Shown: positions 54,487 through 63,942 of the stretch, one piece after another | How positions within the stretch are numbered: position 1 is the first letter of the stretch | Layout: each line of letters opens with the position of its first letter | From: Pelagimonas sp050633425 | Lineage (GTDB): Bacteria; Pseudomonadota; Alphaproteobacteria; Rhodobacterales; Rhodobacteraceae | NCBI RefSeq assembly: GCF_050633425.1 | Contig: NZ_JBOEGM010000002.1 | Coordinates: forward strand, 1-64,000 | Direction: 5' to 3' | Length of the DNA stretch: 64,000 nucleotides | The notes under the pieces: model-generated | What the model was told of the DNA's origin: nothing | Database searches by the model: none | Seen by the model: only the letters and a program-made list of their open reading frames with translations | Program-made: the position numbers and the translations under genes

Positions 54487-54510
54487 AATTGGTTTAATGC
54501 TAAACCAATT
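54487..54510. promoter_or_regulatory. 24-bp palindrome just upstream of aceE
   Basis: AATTGGTTTA (54487-54496) and TAAACCAATT (54501-54510) are exact inverted copies around ATGC. The inner part matches 12 of 14 bases of the palindrome at 54331-54346. It lies 35 bases before the aceE start, in the leader or downstream of the promoter, where binding would block transcription. Confidence 0.55.
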
Positions 54511-54545
54511 AGACGCGCCAGTGGCGCAATTAAGGGAGAGGACAT

Positions 54546-57203
54546 ATGACAGATCATTCCCAAGACATTGATCCGGTCGAATCCCAGGAATGGCAGGAGG
54601 CGGTCGAAGACGTCATCCAGCGTGACGGCGCAGACCGTGCCCATTTCCTGTTGGATAAAGCTGTACAGCAGGCCCGCGCGGCCGGGGCGAAACTGCCATT
54701 TTCGGCGACGACGCCCTACCAAAACACCATTTCGACAGATGACGAAGTTGAGATGCCCGGCGACACCGATATGGAATGGCGCATCCGCACCATTAACCGT
54801 TGGAACGCGATGGCAACCGTCGTGCGCCGCAACAAAGAGAGCAGCGAATACGGCGGGCATATTGCGTCATTTGCGTCTTCCGCTGCGTTTTATGATGTTG
54901 GTTTGAACCATTTCTGGCGTGCCAAAAGCGCGATTCACGGCGGCGACTTGGTGTTTTTCCAAGGCCACGTGATCCCCGGTATTTATGCGCGGTCCTTTAT
55001 GGAAGGCCGGTTGAGCGAAGAGCAGCTTGAAAACTTCCGTTCCGAAGTTTCGGGTGGCGGCTTGTCCTCTTACCCGCACCCTTGGTTGATGCCGGATTAT
55101 TGGCAGTTCCCAACAGTCTCGATGGGGCTTGGCCCGTTGATGGCGATCTATCAAGCGCGGTTCATGAAATACATGCACAACCGTGGTCAGATCGACATGG
55201 CAGACCGCAAGGTGTGGTGTTTCCTTGGTGACGGCGAAATGGACGAGCCGGAATCGATTGGCGCGATCCATTTGGCAGCGCGCGAAGGTCTCGATAACCT
55301 GATCTTTGTTGTGAACTGCAACTTGCAGCGCCTAGATGGACCGGTGCGCGGCAACTCCAAAATCGTGCAAGAGCTCGAAGGCAATTTCCGCGGCTCTGGC
55401 TGGGATGTGATCAAACTGCTTTGGGGCAAAGGTTGGGACGAACTGCTGGAAAATGACACCAGCGGCAAGTTGCGTCAGTTGATGGAAGAGACCGTTGACG
55501 GCGATTACCAGACCTTCAAATCCAAAGATGGCGCGTATATCCGCGAGCATTTCTTTGGCAAATACCCAGAGACGGCTGAACTGGTCAAAGACTGGACTGA
55601 TGATCAAATCTGGGCGCTGCGCCGTGGCGGTCACGAGCCGAAGAAGGTTTACAATGCCTTCAAACGCGCGAGCGAAGCCAAGGATCAGCCGACTGTCATT
55701 CTTGCCAAAACCGTCAAAGGTTACGGCATGGGCACCGCCGGTGAGGGGCAAAACAGCACCCATCAGCAAAAGAAAATGGCGGAAGATCAGCTCAAGGCCA
55801 TGCGCGACCGTTTCAACATTCCGGTCAGCGATGAAGACCTGAAAGGCAAAGTGCCGTTTGTCACGTTGAATAACGCGCAAAAGGCCTATCTTGCGGATCG
55901 TCGCAAAGATTTGGGCGGGGAATTCCCCAAACGCTTTACTGGTGCACCTGCGCTTGAAATCCCTGAGTTGGATAAGTTCAAAGCCCAGCTGGAAAGCACG
56001 GGTGATCGCGAAATTTCGACCACGATGGCCTTTGTGCGTATCTTGACGACGCTGTTGCGTGACAAGAAAGTCGGCAAAAACATCGTGCCAATTGTACCTG
56101 ACGAAAGCCGTACCTTTGGCATGGAAGGGTTGTTCCGCTCGGTCGGGATTTATAACCCCAAGGGTCAGCAATACACACCCGAAGACCGTGACCAGATGAT
56201 GTTCTACAAGGAATCTGAAACCGGTCAGGTTCTTCAGGAAGGCATCAACGAAGCCGGGGCTATGGCCGATTGGATTGCGGCGGCGACGTCTTATTCCAAC
56301 CACGGTGTGCCGATGATCCCGTTCTTCATCTATTACTCGATGTTTGGCTTCCAACGGATCGGTGATCTGGCTTGGGCGGCGGGCGATAGCCGCGCACGCG
56401 GCTTTATGCTTGGTGGCACCGCTGGTCGGACAACGTTGAACGGCGAAGGCTTGCAGCACGAAGATGGCCATTCCCACATCCTTGCGGGCACCGTTCCAAA
56501 CTGCATCAGCTATGACCCAACCTTTAGCTATGAGGTTGCGGTGATCGTTCAGCACGGCATGAAACGGATGTATCAGGATCAAGAAGACGTGTTTTTCTAT
56601 CTAACCCTGATGAACGAAAACTACAGCCATCCTGAAATGCCGATGGGTGCCGAAGAGGGCATCATCAAAGGCCTTTATCGCATGTCCAAAACCGCCAAAC
56701 CGGCGAAAAAGCATGTGAACCTGATGGGCTCGGGCACGATCCTTGTTCAGGCGATCAAAGCGGCTGAAATGCTCAAAGAAGACTTTGGCGTGACCTCGGA
56801 TATTTGGTCGGCGACCTCGCTGAACGAATTGGCGCGTGATTGCCAGGATGTGGCCCGCCACAACCGTCTGAACCCGCTGGCAGAGCCGAAAACGTCCTTT
56901 GTGGCGCAGCAGTTCGCCAATGCCAAAGGGCCGATCATCGCGGCCACCGACTATATGAAGAACTACGCCGAGCAAATCCGTGCCTGTGTGCCGGGTCGCT
57001 ACACGGTTTTGGGCACCGACGGTTTTGGCCGCTCAGATAGCCGCGTGAACCTGCGCCGGTTCTTTGAGGTGGATGCAAACCACATCGCAGCGGCGGCTAT
57101 GGTCGATCTCTTCCGCGATGGCGTGGTGAGCGAGAAAGACCTGAAAGCAGCTTTGGCAAAATACGACATTGACGGCGCAAAGCCGAACCCGCGTCTTGTG
57201 TGA
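54546..57203 (+). CDS. aceE: pyruvate dehydrogenase E1 component, homodimeric type
   Basis: An 885-residue E1 that decarboxylates pyruvate with thiamine diphosphate and passes the acetyl group to lipoyl-E2. The ThDP-binding motif GDGEMDEPES starts near residue 228 and continues to the conserved NCNLQRLDGPVRGNSKIVQE. YGMGTAGEGQNSTHQQKKM and GTAGRTTLNGEGLQHEDGHS are characteristic of the single-chain AceE family rather than the alpha2beta2 type. GGGAGAGGACAT precedes the ATG. First gene of an aceE-aceF-lpd operon. Confidence 0.95.
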   Translation: MTDHSQDIDPVESQEWQEAVEDVIQRDGADRAHFLLDKAVQQARAAGAKLPFSATTPYQNTISTDDEVEMPGDTDMEWRIRTINRWNAMATVVRRNKESSEYGGHIASFASSAAFYDVGLNHFWRAKSAIHGGDLVFFQGHVIPGIYARSFMEGRLSEEQLENFRSEVSGGGLSSYPHPWLMPDYWQFPTVSMGLGPLMAIYQARFMKYMHNRGQIDMADRKVWCFLGDGEMDEPESIGAIHLAAREGLDNLIFVVNCNLQRLDGPVRGNSKIVQELEGNFRGSGWDVIKLLWGKGWDELLENDTSGKLRQLMEETVDGDYQTFKSKDGAYIREHFFGKYPETAELVKDWTDDQIWALRRGGHEPKKVYNAFKRASEAKDQPTVILAKTVKGYGMGTAGEGQNSTHQQKKMAEDQLKAMRDRFNIPVSDEDLKGKVPFVTLNNAQKAYLADRRKDLGGEFPKRFTGAPALEIPELDKFKAQLESTGDREISTTMAFVRILTTLLRDKKVGKNIVPIVPDESRTFGMEGLFRSVGIYNPKGQQYTPEDRDQMMFYKESETGQVLQEGINEAGAMADWIAAATSYSNHGVPMIPFFIYYSMFGFQRIGDLAWAAGDSRARGFMLGGTAGRTTLNGEGLQHEDGHSHILAGTVPNCISYDPTFSYEVAVIVQHGMKRMYQDQEDVFFYLTLMNENYSHPEMPMGAEEGIIKGLYRMSKTAKPAKKHVNLMGSGTILVQAIKAAEMLKEDFGVTSDIWSATSLNELARDCQDVARHNRLNPLAEPKTSFVAQQFANAKGPIIAATDYMKNYAEQIRACVPGRYTVLGTDGFGRSDSRVNLRRFFEVDANHIAAAAMVDLFRDGVVSEKDLKAALAKYDIDGAKPNPRLV

Positions 57204-57225
57204 TTGCGGATAGGAGGAATAAACT

Positions 57226-58476
57226 ATGACTATTGAAGTAAAAGTTCCCGATATCGGTGATTTCGACGCGGTTCCCGTTGTGGCCGTATTGGTCAGCGTC
57301 GGTGATACCATCGCCGAAGAAGACCCGATTATTGAACTCGAATCTGACAAGGCAACGATGGAAGTGCCATCGCCTGCCGCCGGTGTTGTCAAAGAGATCA
57401 AGGTTGCCGAAGGTGACGAGGTTGGTGAAGGCGCTTTGGTACTGATCCTTGAAGGGTCGGGTGCCGCTGCGGCCCCTGCGGAGGCCCCCAAGGCCGCGCC
57501 TGCTCCTGCCGCACCGGCTGCTGCTGCGCCTGCTCCGGTGGCTGCCGCGCCGGTCACGGATGCGGGGTTCTCCAAAGTGCATGCTTCGCCATCGGTTCGG
57601 GCCTTTGCCCGCCGGGTTGAGGTTGACCTTAACAAGGTCAACGGTTCGGGCCGCAAGGGTCGTATCCTGCGCGAAGACATCGAAAAAGCGTTGAAATCCA
57701 GCGTGTCGCCAGTGGCCTCCGCCGCTGCGCAAGGCGGAATGGGCATCCCACCAATCCCGGTTGTCGATTTCTCCAAATTCGGTCCAACTGAAGATGTGGA
57801 AATGCCGCGGATCAAAAAGATCTCTGGCCCGGCTCTGCACCGCAGCTGGCTCAACATTCCGCATGTCACGCATAATGACGAAGCGGACATCACCGACCTT
57901 GATAAATACCGCAAGGAAATGGACACGCACGCCAAAGAGAACGGCTATCGCGTGACCCTGCTGTCTTTTGTGGTTAAGGCCTCGGTCTCGGCGCTCAAGG
58001 AACATTGGGAATTCAACAGCTCGATCCACCCGGATGGTGACAAGCTGATCAAAAAGGATTTCTACAACATCGGATTTGCGGCGGACACGCCAAACGGTTT
58101 GATGGTTCCGGTGATCAAAGATGCGGATCGCAAAGGTCTTGTTGAGATTTCACAAGAGCTTATGAGCCTGTCCAAAGCGGCGCGTGAGGGCAACCTCAAG
58201 TCCAAGGACATGCAGGGCGCGACCTTCACGATCTCATCTCTGGGCGGCATTGGCGGCACCTCGTTCACCCCAATTGTGAACGCACCCGAGGTCGCAATCC
58301 TTGGTCTGACCCGCTCCAAAATGGCACCTGTTTGGAATGGTGAAGAGTTCATCCCACGCCTGATGCAGCCACTTTCGCTGTCTTATGACCACCGTGCCGT
58401 CGATGGTGCCTTGGCCGCGCGCTTCTGCGTGACGCTCAAGACGCTGCTCGGCGATATGCGCAAGTTGATGTGGTAA
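57226..58476 (+). CDS. aceF: pyruvate dehydrogenase E2, dihydrolipoyllysine acetyltransferase
   Basis: A 416-residue E2 with a single lipoyl domain at 1-76 (lipoylated lysine about K42 in ESDKATME), an alanine/proline linker, a peripheral-subunit-binding domain at about 117-152 (SPSVRAFARRVEVDLNKVNG) and the catalytic domain at about 185-416 with SYDHRAVDGALAARF holding the active histidine. AGGAGGAATAAACT precedes the ATG. The lipoyl domain is almost identical to that fused to lpd. Confidence 0.94.
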   Translation: MTIEVKVPDIGDFDAVPVVAVLVSVGDTIAEEDPIIELESDKATMEVPSPAAGVVKEIKVAEGDEVGEGALVLILEGSGAAAAPAEAPKAAPAPAAPAAAAPAPVAAAPVTDAGFSKVHASPSVRAFARRVEVDLNKVNGSGRKGRILREDIEKALKSSVSPVASAAAQGGMGIPPIPVVDFSKFGPTEDVEMPRIKKISGPALHRSWLNIPHVTHNDEADITDLDKYRKEMDTHAKENGYRVTLLSFVVKASVSALKEHWEFNSSIHPDGDKLIKKDFYNIGFAADTPNGLMVPVIKDADRKGLVEISQELMSLSKAAREGNLKSKDMQGATFTISSLGGIGGTSFTPIVNAPEVAILGLTRSKMAPVWNGEEFIPRLMQPLSLSYDHRAVDGALAARFCVTLKTLLGDMRKLMW

Positions 58477-58487
58477 GGGGAAGAACC

Positions 58488-60221
58488 ATGGACGTTACAG
58501 TACCAGATATTGGTGATTTCGATGCGGTTCCCGTGGTGGCAATCTTGGTTTCGGTGGGTGACACCGTCGCCGAGGAAGACCCGCTGATCGAGCTGGAATC
58601 CGACAAAGCCACAATGGAAGTGCCATCCCCCGCCGCGGGTGTGGTCAAGGAGATCAAGGTTGCCGAAGGGGACAATGTCTCCGAAGGGTCTTTGATCTTG
58701 GTTCTCGAAGGCGCAGGTGCTGCCGAGGCCCCCAAGGCCGAAGCTGCACCTGCCCCCGCTGCGCCGACAAGCGTTGCCGCGACGGGCACCGCCACCGGCA
58801 CCGGTGATGTGCATGCCGAGGTTGTCGTTCTGGGCTCTGGCCCGGGCGGTTACACGGCAGCGTTCCGCGCGGCGGACCTTGGTAAAAAGGTTGTGCTGAT
58901 CGAGAAGGATGACCGTCTTGGCGGCGTCTGCCTCAACGTGGGTTGCATCCCCTCCAAGGCACTTTTGCATGTGGCCAAGGTGATCACCGAGGCCGAAGAA
59001 ATGTCGTCGCATGGCGTGAGTTTTGGCAAGCCTGAGGTGAACTTGGACGAGCTACGCGCGTTCAAAGACAGCGTTGTTGGCAAGTTGACCGGCGGGTTGG
59101 ACGGGTTGGCCAAAGGCCGCAAGGTTCAGACGGTGCGTGGTTTCGGAGCTTTCACCGGCCCGAACATGATTTCGGTCACTGGGTCTGATGGCACAACAAC
59201 CGTGTCCTTTGATCAATGTATCATTGCCGCCGGTTCCGAGCCAGTTGCCTTGCCGTTTATCCCCGAAGACGACCGGGTGATCGACAGCACCGGCGCCTTG
59301 GAACTCAAGGACGTTCCAGAGCGGATGCTTGTTCTGGGTGGTGGTATCATTGGCCTAGAAATGGCCTGTGTGTACGATGCTTTGGGCGCGAAAATCACTG
59401 TGGTTGAGCTGATGGATCAGATCATCCCCGGCGCGGACAAAGACATTGTCAAACCGCTGATGACCCGCATCAAAGGCCGCTACGAAAACATCTTCCTCAA
59501 GACCAAAGTTGTCGCCGTTGAGGCGCTTGACGCCGGTATGAAGGTCACCTTTGAGGATGACAAAGGCGAGCAGTTTTCCGACACCTTTGACAAGGTTCTG
59601 GTTGCCGTGGGCCGCAAGCCCAATGGCAAACTGATCGCTGCCGATCAGGCGGGTGTGGCGGTGGATGATCGCGGCTTTATCGCCGTCGATAGCCAACAGC
59701 GCACCGGCCAGCCGCATATCTTTGCGATTGGTGATGTGGTTGGTCAGCCGATGCTAGCCCATAAAGCCGTTCATGAAGGCAAAGTTGCTGCTGAAGTTTG
59801 CGCCGGTCATAAGCGTCATTTTGATGCCAAACTGATCCCATCGGTCGCCTATACCGACCCTGAGGTCGCTTGGTGTGGCGTCACAGAGACCGAGGCCAAG
59901 GCCAAGGGGATTGCTTACGAAAAAGGCGTGTTCCCATGGGCCGCGTCGGGCAAATCCCTGTCCAATGGCCGTAGCGAAGGCATGACCAAGCTGCTGTTTG
60001 ATCCAAGCGATGATCGCATCATCGGGGCCTGCATCGTGGGCACCAATGCCGGTGATCTGATCTCGGAAACGGCGTTGGCGATTGAAATGGGCGCGGATGC
60101 GGTTGACCTTGGTCACACCATCCACCCGCACCCAACACTGTCGGAAACGGTGAACTTTGCGGCCGAAATGTTCGAAGGTACAATCACTGATTTGATGCCA
60201 CCGAAAAAGCGCAAGAAATAA
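58488..60221 (+). CDS. lpd: dihydrolipoyl dehydrogenase with N-terminal lipoyl domain
   Basis: A 577-residue E3. Residues 1-75 are a lipoyl domain (lysine about K40 in ESDKATME), 76-107 an Ala/Pro linker, then the flavoprotein with FAD motif VVVLGSGPGGYTAAF (about 112-126), the redox disulfide GGVCLNVGCIPSK (C148/C153), NAD motif LVLGGGIIGLEMA and the catalytic histidine in HTIHPHPTLSET. ATG 58488 follows AAGGGGAAGAACC. Fusion of a lipoyl domain to E3 occurs in several proteobacterial pyruvate dehydrogenase operons. Confidence 0.94.
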   Translation: MDVTVPDIGDFDAVPVVAILVSVGDTVAEEDPLIELESDKATMEVPSPAAGVVKEIKVAEGDNVSEGSLILVLEGAGAAEAPKAEAAPAPAAPTSVAATGTATGTGDVHAEVVVLGSGPGGYTAAFRAADLGKKVVLIEKDDRLGGVCLNVGCIPSKALLHVAKVITEAEEMSSHGVSFGKPEVNLDELRAFKDSVVGKLTGGLDGLAKGRKVQTVRGFGAFTGPNMISVTGSDGTTTVSFDQCIIAAGSEPVALPFIPEDDRVIDSTGALELKDVPERMLVLGGGIIGLEMACVYDALGAKITVVELMDQIIPGADKDIVKPLMTRIKGRYENIFLKTKVVAVEALDAGMKVTFEDDKGEQFSDTFDKVLVAVGRKPNGKLIAADQAGVAVDDRGFIAVDSQQRTGQPHIFAIGDVVGQPMLAHKAVHEGKVAAEVCAGHKRHFDAKLIPSVAYTDPEVAWCGVTETEAKAKGIAYEKGVFPWAASGKSLSNGRSEGMTKLLFDPSDDRIIGACIVGTNAGDLISETALAIEMGADAVDLGHTIHPHPTLSETVNFAAEMFEGTITDLMPPKKRKK

Positions 60222-60240
60222 CTGTCTATACAGCAATAGA

Positions 60241-60265
60241 AAGGCGGGTTAATCCCCGCCTTTTT
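60241..60265 (+). terminator. rho-independent terminator of the aceE-aceF-lpd operon
   Basis: AAGGCGGG (60241-60248) pairs with CCCGCCTT (60255-60262) around a short loop and is followed by TTT. Confidence 0.88.
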
Positions 60266-61136
60266 ACCTGGTTTACAGGGGCGTAAATCGGTTACAGCAC
60301 CTTTGATGTAGAACCGTTTTCAGACTGAGGAAAAGGTGTGGATGTCGGTTTTGCTGACCCTATGATTTTTCGCTGCGGTTGCGCCGATGTCCGCAAAGAA
60401 AACGTTAGGGTGTCATCAAAGCTACTCTAAAAGTAGCGCAACGCACATGACTTCAACAGTGGAAAGGTTTGCCCCTTCACTTAAGCGGAGTTGGACATGT
60501 GTTCCGGCTGTGGAACCTACGATTTCAAACGTAATTTGATCGAGATTTCGGTGCATTTCGAAACCCTTCTGTCGGGATGCCCGAAAATACCCGCGAACGT
60601 TTTCTTGCCAAGACATTCTGGAAACTCGCATTCGACGAATTCGCTTTGTGACGGCTTCGTATTCCCGAACGCGGGATAAGTGTTGTGAGGGAAAGCCGTT
60701 ACATATGCGGTGCATTCATGAATTGTCGCCGCGAAACAGCACAAGGCATTGTGTTCTGACGTCATGCATTCTGTATACTTCTGAGCTACTCGCCAATATT
60801 CGGACTGTATCTGATGTAGATCGACCTGCCAGTACGCTTATCGTCGCTTCGCCTTGAAGATAAGCTCACGGCAAATGTCGCTTGTGGCAGTGGCCGAAAT
60901 TTGGGGGAGCTCAAAGGTTTAAATGGGACGGATGAGCAAACGAGATCAATCCAACAAAGACCACTGGGGCAAGCACCAAGACGAAACATAGGACGGGTGC
61001 GCCAGGGGATAGTGTGAAAAAACCTGTCTTGAGCGCATGGCTAAAGAGCATGCCGAGTAACCCAGTGGCGCGGGATGTAGATTTTGTCGTCCATCAGGTG
61101 TTGAAAAGTCATGAATGGCTGGCCTGTGAACTCAGT
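60266..61136. other. 0.87 kb intergenic region, no gene recognised
   Basis: No convincing gene. Frames at 60422-60857 on both strands are mutual shadows without start signals, and the sequence is less GC-rich than its neighbours. It may hold a decayed gene, but none could be identified. Confidence 0.45.
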
Positions 61137-63581
61137 TTAACAGGACAATGCACTTTCAATTGCCGCTAACAGGTCGTTCCTTTTTATGGGTTTCGAAAGC
61201 CGAATATCTTCTGCCTGAAGTTCATTCATGTGAAGCGCCGCCCCGTTAGGATATCCTGACATAAATACGACTTTTAGATTTGGTTGCTTCTCGCGCAACA
61301 CTTCGGCAAGTTTTGGCCCCTGAATATCCCCCGGCATCACAATATCAGTTAATAATAAGTCAATTTGATCAGAAGTCTCGTATTGCTTCAAAGCATGATC
61401 ACCTGAATGGGCCGAAATGACGTCATGACCGGCCGCTTCTAATGCCTGAACTTTCAATTTACGTAACTCAGGCTCATCTTCGGCGACAAGAATACGTGCG
61501 CGGGTTTTGATGGATTTCGAAATGCGTTTCTTTGGACCTTCAACCTCTGTGGTGCTTGATCGGGCCGGAAAATAGAGTTTGAAAGTTGTTCCATACCCGA
61601 GCTCTGAATAGACTTGGACCATGCCTCCAGATTGTTTCATAAAACCTTGGACAGAGGCCAAGCCGAGCCCCGTCCCTTTGCCTAATTCCTTGGTTGTGAA
61701 AAACGGTTCAAAAATGCGCTCCTGATCGGTTTTCGATATTCCAGACCCGGTATCGGTTACGGCGAGCATAACGTATCGGCCTGGGGTAAGGTCCTCAAAA
61801 TGTGACTGCAAGTAAGCTTGATCGACCCACAAATTTTCGGTTTCTATCGTTAGTTTTCCACCGCATTGCATTGCGTCTCGTGCGTTTAAAATCAGGTTCA
61901 ACAGAGTATTTTCGACCGTGCAATGATCGGCATCGATGGTCCACAGATCTGCAAAAAGGCTGGTCTCAACCTCGACATTCGCGGGCAGAACTCGGGTGGC
62001 CCAACTCTGTGTCACTCTAACACTTTCGTTGAGGTCAAGGGGTTTGGGTGTAAGTGGAGCCTTGCGCGCAAAAGTCAAAAGGCTTTGTGTCAAGTCAGCA
62101 GCACGATTTGTGGCCCCAATGGCTGTATCCACATACTTATGACTTGTTGTAGTATGAGCGTCTTCTTTCAAAAGCTCGAGATTGCCTAACGTAATTCCGA
62201 GTAGGTTGTTGAAATCATGCGCTATTCCGCCTGTTAGGTTCCCAATGGCTTCCATCTTTTGCGATTGCCGCAACTTTTCCGCCAGCAGTTTGTATTCGGA
62301 GATGTCTTGAATGACCCCCGCTAGGGAGATTGATTTCCTGTCCGGTTGAACGAGCACCTGTGCGTGCATACGCAGCACGAGCACCTCGCCGTCGTTCGGG
62401 CGCACTGCGCGAAATTCAAAAGCAAGGGGGGTGTGGTTTTCGAGGCTGTGAATGATCGCCCCCAAAAGTGCCTCGCGATCATCGGGATGAACAATTTTTT
62501 CACAGAAACGATCGAGTGACGCTAAATCATTTCTATTGTGCGCACCAAATAGGGATTGCACGTCATCGCGCCATTGAATCGTACGTCGGGATGATAACAA
62601 AAAGCCGTTCATTTTTGCGGCTTCAAGAGCCGAATTTAACTGACGACGGCCCTCCAAAAGTTCTAGGCGGGTCCGCGTACTTTTTCGAATGAAAAACAGC
62701 GCAATCGAAAAAATCATTCCGATTGCGACAAGGACCACTGGCGCTGATCGCAACAGGATTGACGTGCCTTTGCTCATCGGGGTCCAGACCAAGAATGCCT
62801 TGATATGTGGTTGGTTAGGGGCCAGGGAAACGCCGTTTTTGCCAACAGGGATGTTTCGCGCGATGCTCAGATCCTCGAGCGACAGATTGTTGAGGATTTG
62901 GAGTACATGAGCGTCATCCAATAGGTGCACCGTAACAAGAATGTAGGGGGCTGACTGTGTGACAGGAATGCCGCCGGGGTCGGGAACAATCGCAAAGGCC
63001 GAGACAACGCCGTGGTTTTCGCCAATTTGGATGACGCCTACTCGGGATAATTTTTCAAAATAGCTAGAGAAACTTTTGGAATTTGGCGTAACCTTGGGGA
63101 GCAATTCCAGATAGTTGTTACGTATATCGCGAAGTTGAGCCTGCAAAACCTCGGTCGTCAACACACCATCCAGGGCGGCGGCCTGGGTACCAAAAGCTTT
63201 CTTGTAAACAACGTCTTGATTGGGCGAGACAAGAAACGTCGCGCTATACTCAGAAACAGAGGCAAAATCGTTGGTTAGGCGGTTTTCGATCCAATCTGGA
63301 TTGAACTTTGTGTCTATGTTTTGATAGGCTGCGTTGGATGCTGCATAGCGTTCTAGCCCTGAAAGCAACCGTTTCTGGTAGCTTTCGAACACGCGGGTGA
63401 CCGACACTTTCTCGCGCTCGTAGGCGTCTTCTTCCGCGGCCCAGATACGTGCTGATACAAGAAGAAAGACCCCGATCAGTGCCGCCATCGAAACGATGAT
63501 AACGGCTTCGCCAGATCGCAAAAACCTCAAGAAATCACGAGGCGTGTGGAAACAGGCACTTTTTAAATGTGTCGGTTGCAT
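61137..63581 (-). CDS. hybrid sensor histidine kinase (CHASE4-like, PAS, HisKA, HATPase, receiver)
   Basis: An 814-residue inner-membrane kinase. Two membrane helices (about 26-48 and 280-300) flank a periplasmic CHASE4-like domain. A PAS domain (about 330-440) ends with VLVLRMHAQVLVQPDRKSIS and AGVIQDISEYKLL. The HisKA box GNLTGGIAHDFNNLLG carries the phospho-histidine at H455. The ATPase domain has NLILNARDAM, DTGSGISKTDQERIFEPFFT and GTGLGLASVQGF. A C-terminal receiver has the phospho-aspartate at D746 in LLTDIVMPG. GAAGAG precedes ATG 63581. No cognate output regulator is adjacent. Confidence 0.9.
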   Translation of the reverse strand: MQPTHLKSACFHTPRDFLRFLRSGEAVIIVSMAALIGVFLLVSARIWAAEEDAYEREKVSVTRVFESYQKRLLSGLERYAASNAAYQNIDTKFNPDWIENRLTNDFASVSEYSATFLVSPNQDVVYKKAFGTQAAALDGVLTTEVLQAQLRDIRNNYLELLPKVTPNSKSFSSYFEKLSRVGVIQIGENHGVVSAFAIVPDPGGIPVTQSAPYILVTVHLLDDAHVLQILNNLSLEDLSIARNIPVGKNGVSLAPNQPHIKAFLVWTPMSKGTSILLRSAPVVLVAIGMIFSIALFFIRKSTRTRLELLEGRRQLNSALEAAKMNGFLLSSRRTIQWRDDVQSLFGAHNRNDLASLDRFCEKIVHPDDREALLGAIIHSLENHTPLAFEFRAVRPNDGEVLVLRMHAQVLVQPDRKSISLAGVIQDISEYKLLAEKLRQSQKMEAIGNLTGGIAHDFNNLLGITLGNLELLKEDAHTTTSHKYVDTAIGATNRAADLTQSLLTFARKAPLTPKPLDLNESVRVTQSWATRVLPANVEVETSLFADLWTIDADHCTVENTLLNLILNARDAMQCGGKLTIETENLWVDQAYLQSHFEDLTPGRYVMLAVTDTGSGISKTDQERIFEPFFTTKELGKGTGLGLASVQGFMKQSGGMVQVYSELGYGTTFKLYFPARSSTTEVEGPKKRISKSIKTRARILVAEDEPELRKLKVQALEAAGHDVISAHSGDHALKQYETSDQIDLLLTDIVMPGDIQGPKLAEVLREKQPNLKVVFMSGYPNGAALHMNELQAEDIRLSKPIKRNDLLAAIESALSC

Positions 63582-63942
63582 TGACAAAACTCTTCCATGA
63601 ATGCCTCGTGTGAGCTCAGTGAGTATAGCAGATATTTCTGAACGAAGCGTACACTATACAAACGCGCCTATGGGAACCGTACGCCACGTTCCGACAGGTG
63701 ATAAACCGAGGTTGAGTAGCTGTTGCAGCGTGGGCGCTAAGGAGGCGCAACCGCCGCTGGTTTGGTGCTTGGTACAAGGTGGCGTTATGCGGAAAGACGC
63801 AGGACATACCGGACGCGGCCTGAAGATATGCATGGTTTCAGGCTGCTCGGCGCGCACATACTTGGACGGCGTAGATTCGAATTCTATTCGCACAACCAAG
63901 GAATTCCAATTTTGAGCAGAAAAATATGGCTTTATTCGATGG
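63582..63942. other. intergenic region, no gene recognised
   Basis: Upstream region of the histidine kinase gene. Overlapping frames on both strands are shadows of each other and carry no start signals. Confidence 0.4.

Noticed and set aside
55332..56582. 416-residue open frame on the minus strand opposite aceE
   Set aside because: It is the mirror of a high-GC gene with strong codon bias, has no ribosome binding site and no recognisable domain.
57033..58029. Long minus-strand frames opposite aceF (about 300 residues)
   Set aside because: Low-complexity Ala/Ser/Arg-rich mirror of the lipoyl domain and Ala/Pro linker; aceF itself is beyond doubt.
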